Assembly: GCA_963841885.1 (NCBI GenBank)
Contig: CAWJEK010000015.1
Location: 124,001 to 188,000, forward strand
DNA from: Bog-756 sp963841885
Lineage (GTDB): Bacteria > Actinomycetota > Acidimicrobiia > Acidimicrobiales > RAAP-2
Direction of reading: 5' to 3'
Length of the DNA: 64,000 nucleotides
The notes beneath the pieces were generated by a model, which had not been told where the DNA came from, searched no databases, and saw nothing but the letters and a program-made list of their open reading frames with translations. Below, one piece after another: positions 57,758 through 64,000 of the stretch. The position numbers were made by a program, and so were the translations under genes. Position 1 is the first letter of the stretch. Every line of letters starts with the position of its first letter.

Positions 57758-59086
57758 TCAGCCGCGGGAGGTGATGCCGAGCCCGGGGCGCTCGCAGGAG
57801 TTGACCCCCGTCGTCCCCGCGTACCGACCCCGGAGCCACCGGGTGATGACGGCGGCCGAGTCGGTGAGTGCCTCGGAGTGGCCGAGTCCGGCACCGACGT
57901 CGTAGTCGACCGAGTCGTACTGCTGCCCGCACAGCTGTCGGGCCACGAAGCGCGTGGTCGTGGCGTAGGGGACCACCGCATCGGCGGTGCCCTGGATCAC
58001 CAGGACGGGCGCCGCGATCGGGACGGTACCCGGCTCGTTGGCCCGATTGGCGGCCTGGACGGCGGGATCCGCCTCCCATCCCGACACGAAGAAGCGTTCC
58101 GGCGCCACGGCGTCGTAGAGCGTGGCGACGGTGTCGACGCATGACGACGTGACGGCGGTCAGGTCGGCGAGTCCGGCCGGGGTGAGCACGCGCCGGAGCC
58201 CGAAGGTCCCGTAGTGCCGGGACCAGGCGTAGAGGACCATGGCGGTGAAGGCCGACTGGCCCGAGGGCGGCGGTCCGTCGCCGGTGGGGGCCAGCTCGAG
58301 CACCGACGTCACGGGGGCCACGGCGGCCACCCCGACCAGGTCGAGGTCGGGGGCGTAGGTGGGGGCGATCTCCCCGGCGAAGAGCGCGGCCTGCCCGCCC
58401 TGGGAGAATCCGAGGACGGCTACGCGGTCGGACGCTGCCGAGCCCACCAGGTTGCGGGCGGCCCGGGCGGCGTCGAGGACGTCCTCGGCCTCGGCCGTTC
58501 CGACGAGGTAGGGGTGTTGGCCCGGCGTCCCGAGTCCCCGGTAGTCCGAGGCGGCCACGATGTAGCGGTTCCGGATCAGCGAGGCCAGGTCGGGCAGCGA
58601 CGAGGTCCCCGTCACCGACGGGGCGCAGCCGCTGGCCACGCCGGTGGTCCCGTGGGCCCAGCTCACGATGGGGAAGCCGCCGGCCGGTGGGGCGCCGCCG
58701 GGGACGACGACCACGCCGGACTCGGCCAGATCACCGCCGGCGGCGGTGGTCGAGTGGTACAGCACGCGATAGGCCCGGGTCCCGGCGGGTAGTCCCGGAC
58801 CGGGCGGTACGGCCTGACTGCGGACCAGGGTGCCGGCGGGAGCGTAGGGCAGCGGGTCCGGGGCCCGGTAGAAGGAGGCGAGGGCGCCGGGCACGGACGC
58901 CTGGCTGCCGTCCGGACCGGCCGTCGGGCGAACGGCGGCGGCCGGCACGGTCGAGGCCGGGGTGGCCGCCGAGGCCCCGTCGGAGAGGGCCACCGCGGTG
59001 GTGACGCACGCGGCGACCAGCAGCAGCGCCAGGCCTCGACCTGCGCCGGAGCGGCGGGCATCCCGGCTCCCCGTCGACGTGCCCAT
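57758..59086 (-). CDS. Secreted lipase / alpha-beta hydrolase (LIP family)
   Basis: The intact 442-residue precursor has a signal peptide (RGLALLLVAACVTTAVALS, after basic RDARRSGAG), then an alpha/beta hydrolase with the oxyanion motif SWAHGTTGVASGCAPS, the nucleophile elbow VLGFSQGGQAALFAGE, the acid in QGTADAVVPYATT and the His in GLGHSEALTDS. It matches the secretory lipase family (PF03583) found in actinobacteria and fungi, which hydrolyse acyl esters outside the cell. The ATG at 59084-59086 follows a TACTGT hexamer by eight bases. It lies convergent to the IS and divergent to the serine hydrolase, sharing a 57-base control region. Confidence 0.85.
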   Translation of the reverse strand: MGTSTGSRDARRSGAGRGLALLLVAACVTTAVALSDGASAATPASTVPAAAVRPTAGPDGSQASVPGALASFYRAPDPLPYAPAGTLVRSQAVPPGPGLPAGTRAYRVLYHSTTAAGGDLAESGVVVVPGGAPPAGGFPIVSWAHGTTGVASGCAPSVTGTSSLPDLASLIRNRYIVAASDYRGLGTPGQHPYLVGTAEAEDVLDAARAARNLVGSAASDRVAVLGFSQGGQAALFAGEIAPTYAPDLDLVGVAAVAPVTSVLELAPTGDGPPPSGQSAFTAMVLYAWSRHYGTFGLRRVLTPAGLADLTAVTSSCVDTVATLYDAVAPERFFVSGWEADPAVQAANRANEPGTVPIAAPVLVIQGTADAVVPYATTTRFVARQLCGQQYDSVDYDVGAGLGHSEALTDSAAVITRWLRGRYAGTTGVNSCERPGLGITSRG

Positions 59087-59094
59087 GGCGAAAG

Positions 59095-59100
59095 ACAGTA
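59095..59100 (-). promoter_or_regulatory. -10 element for the lipase gene (leaderless type)
   Basis: TACTGT on the minus strand ends eight bases before the ATG at 59086. Confidence 0.45.
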
Positions 59101-59128
59101 GCCAGGTGGGGCAACCGGCGTGGTCACC

Positions 59129-59134
59129 TACGCT
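59129..59134 (+). promoter_or_regulatory. -10 element deciding the start of the serine hydrolase gene
   Basis: TACGCT ends nine bases before the ATG at 59144. An upstream GTG at 59120 precedes the hexamer and is therefore unlikely to be the start. Confidence 0.45.
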
Positions 59135-59143
59135 GGTGCGGAC

Positions 59144-59998
59144 ATGCACGCACTCGACGCCGTCGCCTCGTGGCCGGTGGGAGCGGCCGCCGTGGCCGTC
59201 GCCGACTGGAGTCCCCGCCGATCCGACGGCTCCGTCGCCCCCGGTGCGCCGGCCGTCACCGGCGATGCCGACCGGCTGTTCCCGTGGGCGTCGGTGACCA
59301 AGACGGCCACCGCCCTGGCCGTCCTGGTGGCCGTCGAAGAGGGGACCCTCGACCTCGACGCACCGGCCGGGCCCCCGGGCTCCACCGTCCGTCATCTCCT
59401 GGCCCACGCCTCCGGACTCGGGCCCGACCCCGGCCCACCGGTCGAGCCGCCGGGCGTCCGCCGGATCTATTCGAACGCCGGCTATCTGGAACTGGCGGAC
59501 ACCCTCGAGGGGGCGGCGGGCATGCCGTTCGCCCGGTACCTGTCCGAGGGGGTCCTGGAGCCGCTGGGCATGGACCGGACGGCCCTGGAGGAGACGCCGG
59601 CCGGGCCGCCGGCCGCCGGCCTCGCCGGCCCGCTCGCCGACCTGGCCGCCCTGGCCTCCGAGTGGGCGTCGCCGACGCTGGTCAGCCCGGAGACGTGGAG
59701 CGTGGCCCGTTCCGTCCAGTTCGCCGACCTCGCCGGGGTCCTGCCGGGGTTCGGGCCGTTCGACCCGTGCGACTGGGGGCTCGGGGTCGAACTGCGGGGC
59801 CACAAGCGTCCGCACTGGACGGGTCCCTCGAACTCGCCCGCCACCTACGGGCACTTCGGGCAGTCCGGCTCGTTCCTGTGGGTCGACCCCGTGGCCGGGG
59901 TGCTGTGCTGTGGGCTGGCCGACCGCCCGTTCGGCGTCTGGGCGTCCCGGGCGTGGCCGGCCCTGGCCGAGGCGGTGCTGGCCGAGGTGGCCGGATAG
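59144..59998 (+). CDS. Serine hydrolase (beta-lactamase / penicillin-binding-protein-like fold)
   Basis: The intact 284-residue protein has the class C beta-lactamase/esterase motifs SxxK in PWASVTKTATALAVL, YxN in RIYSNAGYLELADTLEG and HxG in YGHFGQSGSFLWVDP. There is no signal peptide, so it is probably a cytoplasmic esterase or peptidase of the EstB/Lact-2 type. A Pro/Gly-rich segment surrounds residue 100. The catalytic Ser and Lys are in place, and the third motif is conserved. The substrate cannot be told. It is divergent from the exported lipase. The 132 bases after it, up to rmlA, contain only that gene's promoter. Confidence 0.82.
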   Translation: MHALDAVASWPVGAAAVAVADWSPRRSDGSVAPGAPAVTGDADRLFPWASVTKTATALAVLVAVEEGTLDLDAPAGPPGSTVRHLLAHASGLGPDPGPPVEPPGVRRIYSNAGYLELADTLEGAAGMPFARYLSEGVLEPLGMDRTALEETPAGPPAAGLAGPLADLAALASEWASPTLVSPETWSVARSVQFADLAGVLPGFGPFDPCDWGLGVELRGHKRPHWTGPSNSPATYGHFGQSGSFLWVDPVAGVLCCGLADRPFGVWASRAWPALAEAVLAEVAG

Positions 59999-60117
59999 CG
60001 GCCCGGTGCCCAGCGCGGAACTGTCCGGGGGTCGACGGGGAGCCGGTGCCGTCGAACGTGACGGGAGACCCGTGTCGCGCCGGGTGACGGGATCGACGGA
60101 CCCGCACGGGCCCCGTC

Positions 60118-60123
60118 TAGGCT
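60118..60123 (+). promoter_or_regulatory. -10 element for rmlA (leaderless type)
   Basis: TAGGCT ends seven bases before the ATG at 60131, with no Shine-Dalgarno between them. Confidence 0.55.
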
Positions 60124-60130
60124 GCGCCGT

Positions 60131-60874
60131 ATGAAGGGTGTCCTCCTCGCCGGTGGTACCGGATCACGCCTCCATCCGCTGACCCGGATCACCAACAAGC
60201 ACCTGCTGCCGATCTACGACCGGCCGATGATCAACTGGGGTATCGAGGCACTCGTCAACGCCGGGATCACCGAGATCATGCTGGTCACCGGCGGCACCCA
60301 CGCCGGTGAGTTCCTGCGCCTGCTGGGCAACGGCCACGAGTTCGGGATCGACCGCCTCAGCTACGGGTACCAGGAGCGGCCGGGTGGGATCGCCGAAGCC
60401 CTCGGACTGGCCGCCCGCTTCGTGGACGGCGACCCGGTGCTGGTCATGCTGGCCGACAACATCGTGGAGCGGTCGATCCGCCCCATGGTCGACGCCTTCC
60501 GCGCCCAGCCGCACGGGGCGCGGATCCTGCTGACCCCCGTGGAGGAGGACGAGCACCTCCGCCACCTCGGGGTGCCCACCTTCGATGAGCACGACACCAT
60601 CGTCGGTATCGTCGAGAAGCCGGAGCACCCCGCCTCCAAGTTCGGCGTCACCGGTATCTACTGCTACGACGCCGACGTGTTCGACGTGATCCCGACCCTG
60701 GTGCCCTCCGGCCGCGGCGAACTCGAGATCACGGACGTGAACAACCACTACATCCGCCAGGGCACGATGGCCTACGACGTCCTGGAGGGATTCTGGGGTG
60801 ACGCCGGCGAGTCGATCGACGCCTACTACACGGTCAACGACTTCGTCCGCCGCCACGGGGCGAACAAGGGCTGA
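60131..60874 (+). CDS. rmlA: Glucose-1-phosphate thymidylyltransferase (short form)
   Basis: The intact 247-residue nucleotidyltransferase has the signature GVLLAGGTGSRLHPLTRITN, LPIYDRPMINWGIEALVNAG, the metal Asp in VLVMLADNIVE and KFGVTGIYCYDADVFDV. Compared with full-length RmlA (~290 residues) it lacks the C-terminal helical domain that forms the dTDP regulatory site, so it is probably not feedback-inhibited in the usual way. It makes dTDP-glucose from dTTP and glucose-1-phosphate, the first step of the rhamnose pathway whose later genes rmlB and rmlD are at 13-15 kb. It is monocistronic and probably leaderless, and converges on the acyl-CoA synthetase. Confidence 0.87.
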   Translation: MKGVLLAGGTGSRLHPLTRITNKHLLPIYDRPMINWGIEALVNAGITEIMLVTGGTHAGEFLRLLGNGHEFGIDRLSYGYQERPGGIAEALGLAARFVDGDPVLVMLADNIVERSIRPMVDAFRAQPHGARILLTPVEEDEHLRHLGVPTFDEHDTIVGIVEKPEHPASKFGVTGIYCYDADVFDVIPTLVPSGRGELEITDVNNHYIRQGTMAYDVLEGFWGDAGESIDAYYTVNDFVRRHGANKG

Positions 60875-60882
60875 CCCGCCGG

Positions 60883-60896
60883 CCCGGTCCACCGGG
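60883..60896. terminator. Possible hairpin between rmlA and the acyl-CoA synthetase
   Basis: CCCGGT-CC-ACCGGG is a perfect inverted repeat in the 25-base gap between convergent genes. The two-base loop is tight; the outer four pairs could still form. Confidence 0.3.
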
Positions 60897-60899
60897 GAC

Positions 60900-62552
60900 T
60901 CACCCGAGCGGCACCCCGAGCCACTCGGCGGTCTGGCTGCGGTGCCGGCCGTAGTCGAGCTTGCCGGACGGCGATCGCCCGATGGTCTCGACGAAACGGA
61001 CGTGGCGCGGCGCCTTGTAGCCGGCCAGGCGCTCCTTCACGCGTTCGATGACGGCGTCGGGGGTGACCGATCCGGCCTCGACGCCGGGACCGAGCTGGAC
61101 GACGGCGACGATCTCCTCGCCGAAGCGTTCGTTCGGGATACCGACCACGATGGCGTCGAGGACGCCGTCGACGGTCTTGACGACCTCCTCGACCTCCTCG
61201 GGATAGACCTTCTCGCCGCCGGTGTTGATGCACACCGAGCCGCGGCCGAGCAGGTGGATCGAACCGTCGGCGTCGATCTGCGCGTAGTCGCCGGGCACCG
61301 AGTACCGCACCCCGTCGATGATCCGGAACGTGGCGGCCGTCTTGGCTTCGTCCTTGTAGTAGCCGACGGGGTTGCGCCCCCCGAGGGCCAGCACCCCGAC
61401 CTCTCCGGAGCCGGGCACGATGTCGTTGCCGTCGGGGTCGATGACACGCACCTCGGGCCCGAGTCGGAACTGCGCCGTCCGGGCGGCGGACCCGGCCGAG
61501 GAGACCGAATTGCCCATGCCGAGCGCCTCCGACGACGAGAAGACGTCGATCAGGAGCATGCCGGCGTGGTGGTCGAGCAGCCGTTGCTTGGACTCCTCGG
61601 ACCACATCACGCCCGAGGAGATGACGGCGACGAGGCTGGTGAGGTCCCACCGCCCGCGGTGCTCGTCGAGGGCGGCGAGGATGGGCTTGGCGAACGCGTC
61701 ACCGACGATGATCAGGCCGTTGACCTTCTGGCGTTCGAGGGTGTCGAGCAGTTCCACGGCATCGAACCGGCGGGACGTGAGGGTGACCACGTGGCCTCCC
61801 TCGCTCAGACACTCCATGGCCGTGAAGGCACCGGTCCCGTGCATCAGGGGGCACGCCGGCAGCAGGGTCATGCCCGGTCCGCTCCTGGCCACCTCGGCCC
61901 GCACGTCGTCGATGCCGCCCTCGAGCGGGTACCGCCGGAACCCACCGCCGTTGAGCCGGGCGAAGAGGTCGTCCTGGCGCCACATCACACCCTTGGGCAT
62001 GCCGGTGGTGCCGCCGGTGTAGAGCATGTGCAGATCGTCGGGGCTCCGTCCCCACGGGGCCCGTACGCGTGTGTGGCCGTCCGTCCCGGCCCGGCCGGTG
62101 GTCTCGGCCGCCTCCTCGTAGGGGGTGGCCCATGCCGGGCAGGTAGCCGTGCCGTCGTCGACCCAGAGCCAGCTCCGCACGCCCGGCACCCGGTGGCGGA
62201 TGCCCTCGATCCGGTCGACGAACACCCCGTGGAACACCACGGCGACGGCATCGGCGTTCTCCCACAGGTACACGAGCTCGTCGTCGGCATAGCGGTAGTT
62301 GGTGTTGATCGGGACCAGTCCGACCTTGTAGGCGGCGAAGGTGGACTCGAGGTACTCCGGGCAGTTGTAGAGGTAGAGCCCCAGCTTGTCCTGCTCCGCC
62401 ACGCCGGCCCCCAGCAGCCACCGGCCCACGTTGTCGGCCCGTTGGTCGAACTCCCGCCAGGAGACGGTGTGGCTGCCGTGCACCAGAGCGGGGGCATCGG
62501 GCAGCTCGGAGGCCACCGCCTCCCACACGTCGGCGAAATTCCACTGGCTCAC
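60900..62552 (-). CDS. Acyl-CoA synthetase (AMP-forming)
   Basis: The intact 550-residue ANL-superfamily enzyme has the phosphate loop MLYTGGTTGMPKGVMWRQ, the A4/A5 regions (CPLMHGTGAF, VFSSSEALGMG), the hinge LLGRGSVCINTGGEKVYPEE and the A10 catalytic Lys in GRSPSGKLDYGRHR. It activates a carboxylic acid, probably a fatty or steroid side-chain acid, as acyl-AMP then acyl-CoA. The GTG at 62550-62552 follows GGAGCGAGGAGACC, a Shine-Dalgarno, unlike the many leaderless genes here. It is divergent from an acyl-CoA dehydrogenase, which suggests that the two act on the same acid. Chain-length specificity is unknown. Confidence 0.92.
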   Translation of the reverse strand: MSQWNFADVWEAVASELPDAPALVHGSHTVSWREFDQRADNVGRWLLGAGVAEQDKLGLYLYNCPEYLESTFAAYKVGLVPINTNYRYADDELVYLWENADAVAVVFHGVFVDRIEGIRHRVPGVRSWLWVDDGTATCPAWATPYEEAAETTGRAGTDGHTRVRAPWGRSPDDLHMLYTGGTTGMPKGVMWRQDDLFARLNGGGFRRYPLEGGIDDVRAEVARSGPGMTLLPACPLMHGTGAFTAMECLSEGGHVVTLTSRRFDAVELLDTLERQKVNGLIIVGDAFAKPILAALDEHRGRWDLTSLVAVISSGVMWSEESKQRLLDHHAGMLLIDVFSSSEALGMGNSVSSAGSAARTAQFRLGPEVRVIDPDGNDIVPGSGEVGVLALGGRNPVGYYKDEAKTAATFRIIDGVRYSVPGDYAQIDADGSIHLLGRGSVCINTGGEKVYPEEVEEVVKTVDGVLDAIVVGIPNERFGEEIVAVVQLGPGVEAGSVTPDAVIERVKERLAGYKAPRHVRFVETIGRSPSGKLDYGRHRSQTAEWLGVPLG

Positions 62553-62663
62553 ATCGGTCTCCTCGCTCCCCCGGACCGGTACCCGGCCGGGACCGTGGAC
62601 CCGGCCACGGCCGATCGACGTCGTGGGTCCGAACCGGTGGCGTCCACGGCGATCGGAGCAGCC

Positions 62664-62669
62664 TACGCT
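62664..62669 (+). promoter_or_regulatory. -10 element for the acyl-CoA dehydrogenase gene (leaderless type)
   Basis: TACGCT ends seven bases before the GTG at 62677, with no Shine-Dalgarno between them. Confidence 0.5.
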
Positions 62670-62676
62670 TGGCGCC

Positions 62677-63819
62677 GTGGACAGCGCACCGCCCGCCGCC
62701 GACCACCCGATGCGGGTCGGGATCCGGGACTGGCTCGATGCGCACCCGTCCCCCACCGGTCGCCAGCTGGCCGAACGGGGCCTGGTCGCCCCGCACTGGC
62801 CGGAGCCCTGGGGCCTCGGGGCCGACCCGGCCCTGCAGCTGGTTGTCGACGAGGAGCTGCGGCGGGCCGGTGTCCGGCGCCCCGAGAACACCATCGGCAT
62901 CGGCTGGGCCGGCCCCACCCTGGTCCACGCCGGCAGTCCGGAGCAGAAGCAGCGCTACCTTCTCCCCCTGCTGGCCGGTGAGGAGATCTGGTGCCAGCTG
63001 TTCAGCGAGCCCGGCGCCGGCTCCGACCTCGCGTCGCTGACCACCCGGGCCGACCTCGACGGCGATGAGTGGGTCGTCCGGGGTCAGAAGGTCTGGACGA
63101 GCTACGCCCATCAGGCCCGGTTCGGGATCCTGTTGGCCCGCACCGAGCCCGACGCCGCGAAACACCGGGGGATCTCCTACTTCGTCTGTCCGATGGACGC
63201 TCCCGGGGTGACCGTGCGCCCGCTCGTGGACATGACCGGGACCCACACCTTCAACGAGGTCTTCCTCGACGAGGTGCGTCTCCCGAGGGGGAACCTGGTG
63301 GGGGAGCGGGGTCAGGGGTGGTCGCTCGGGAAGGTCACCCTGGCCAACGAGCGGGTGTCGCTGTCGGGGGCGGGCGCCCTCTGGGGGATGGGCCCGACCG
63401 CTGACGACCTCGTGGCCGCGGTGCGGGCCGTCGGCGGGACCGCCGACCCGCGGCTGCGCCAGCGGCTGGCCTCGGTGTGGGGAGAGGGCGAGATCCTGCG
63501 CCTGCTGCGCATGCGGACGGTGGCCGCCGCGGTGTCCGGTGCACCGCCGGGTCCGGAGGCGTCGATCCGCAAGGCGTTGGCCGACGAGCACGGGCAGCAC
63601 CTGATGGCGCTGGCCCGCGACCTGGCGGGAGCGGCGGGGATGCTGGCCTCGGCGGGGCCGACCCCGGGCACACCCGACGCCGGCCCGTGGCCCGATGCCA
63701 TCTACGACTACGGCTTCCTCTTCGCCCCGGCCCTGACGATCGGTGGCGGCACGTCGGAGGTGCAGCGGAACATCATCGCCGAGCGGACTCTCGGGCTACC
63801 CCACGACCCCGGGGTCTGA
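62677..63819 (+). CDS. Acyl-CoA dehydrogenase
   Basis: The intact 380-residue flavoprotein has the FAD/substrate motif CQLFSEPGAGSDLASLTTRA, WVVRGQKVWTSYAHQARFGI, the beta-domain FNEVFLDEVRLPRGNLVGER and the C-terminal GGGTSEVQRNIIAERTLGLP. It oxidises an acyl-CoA to the enoyl-CoA with electron transfer to ETF. The Trp-Thr-Ser and the YGFLFAPALTIGGG end resemble FadE types used in sterol or branched-acid catabolism in actinobacteria. The GTG start is seven bases after a TACGCT hexamer. It is divergent from the acyl-CoA synthetase at 62552, consistent with a two-step activation and oxidation of one acid. The substrate is unknown. Confidence 0.92.
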   Translation: MDSAPPAADHPMRVGIRDWLDAHPSPTGRQLAERGLVAPHWPEPWGLGADPALQLVVDEELRRAGVRRPENTIGIGWAGPTLVHAGSPEQKQRYLLPLLAGEEIWCQLFSEPGAGSDLASLTTRADLDGDEWVVRGQKVWTSYAHQARFGILLARTEPDAAKHRGISYFVCPMDAPGVTVRPLVDMTGTHTFNEVFLDEVRLPRGNLVGERGQGWSLGKVTLANERVSLSGAGALWGMGPTADDLVAAVRAVGGTADPRLRQRLASVWGEGEILRLLRMRTVAAAVSGAPPGPEASIRKALADEHGQHLMALARDLAGAAGMLASAGPTPGTPDAGPWPDAIYDYGFLFAPALTIGGGTSEVQRNIIAERTLGLPHDPGV

Positions 63820-63837
63820 GAGCCGGATCACCGACCG

Positions 63838-64000
63838 TCAGTCGACGAGCGGTCCGGCGTCCTCGTAGCCCTGGCGGACGCCGCGGCCGGCGTTGCGGGT
63901 CAGCTGCTCCGGCTCGTAGAGCATCCAGTAGGCGTTCAGAGCATGCTTGCGGGCCCGGTTCACGCACACCTTGGCCAGCGCGGCGGGGTCCTCCTCCTCG
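63838..64000 (-). CDS. C-terminal fragment of an unidentified protein, cut by the window edge
   Basis: On the minus strand an open frame from the window edge ends at TGA (63838-63840). The visible 53 residues read in part ALAKVCVNRARKHALNAY, then WMLYEPEQLTRNAGRGVRQG and EDAGPLVD. The sequence is helical with an Arg/Lys and Tyr/Trp-rich middle and no motif I can assign. GC-rich third codon positions support coding. It converges on the acyl-CoA dehydrogenase with 18 bases between stops. The gene continues beyond 64000, so nothing can be said of its length or function. Confidence 0.6.
   Translation of the reverse strand, partial: EEEDPAALAKVCVNRARKHALNAYWMLYEPEQLTRNAGRGVRQGYEDAGPLVD

Overview
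The window is high-GC DNA (roughly 70% by eye) with actinobacterial gene content. It carries cofD/cofE for coenzyme F420, a biotin-dependent acyl-CoA carboxylase next to birA, an acyl-CoA mutase, an amidase with GYWLVASDGG-type repeats, and the conserved actinobacterial order glycosyltransferase / DUF5719-like / phosphomannomutase / Trm112 / SIS isomerase. Together these point to an uncultured or poorly characterised actinobacterium, most likely of the class Acidimicrobiia. That placement is inference from gene content and style. I saw no rRNA or tRNA gene, CRISPR array or prophage.

Layout. 0-13 kb is metabolism: nitroreductase, Tat-exported phosphoesterase, rhodanese-MoeB fusion, HAD phosphatase, MFS exporter, B12-dependent acyl-CoA mutase, GNAT, M20 amidohydrolase, and a carboxylase alpha subunit divergent from birA. 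13-23 kb is the first sugar block: rmlB-rmlD, UDP-glucose dehydrogenase, UDP-xylose synthase, two family-2 glycosyltransferases, an anchored protein of unknown function, a ManC/GlmU-like nucleotidyltransferase and a GalE-like epimerase. 23-28 kb holds a secreted RCC1 protein, a DEAD-box helicase, an FKBP and cofE/cofD. 28-33 kb has three translationally coupled GT4 glycosyltransferases and a GDP-deoxymannose-type reductase. 33-50 kb is a cell-envelope glycan region: GT2-membrane fusion, DUF5719-like protein, ftsH, CPBP protease, a polytopic PTPS-related protein, a LON-domain protein, a repeat-bearing amidase, manB, Trm112 and a SIS sugar isomerase. 50-57 kb is core housekeeping: a structured RNA upstream of hpf, then secA, prfB, ftsE, ftsX and an IS481-family insertion. 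57-64 kb has two hydrolases, rmlA, and a divergent acyl-CoA synthetase / acyl-CoA dehydrogenase pair.

How the genes work together. rmlA, rmlB and rmlD (in two places) supply dTDP-rhamnose. The nucleotidyltransferase, manB, the SIS isomerase and the Rmd-like reductase supply GDP-mannose and deoxy-sugars. ugd and uxs supply UDP-glucuronate and UDP-xylose. At least six glycosyltransferases and two large polytopic proteins could use these donors to build an envelope polysaccharide or glycoprotein glycan.

Two features cut across the window. First, about 17 genes, including the normally essential secA and ftsH, carry single-base frameshifts, mostly in G/C homopolymers; this looks like residual sequencing or assembly error, so the affected entries give the restored gene extent. 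Second, at least 15 genes have a TANNNT -10 hexamer only 6-11 bases before the start codon, the signature of leaderless transcription. The best non-coding find is a roughly 280-nt structured RNA directly upstream of hpf/raiA that fits the raiA RNA class.
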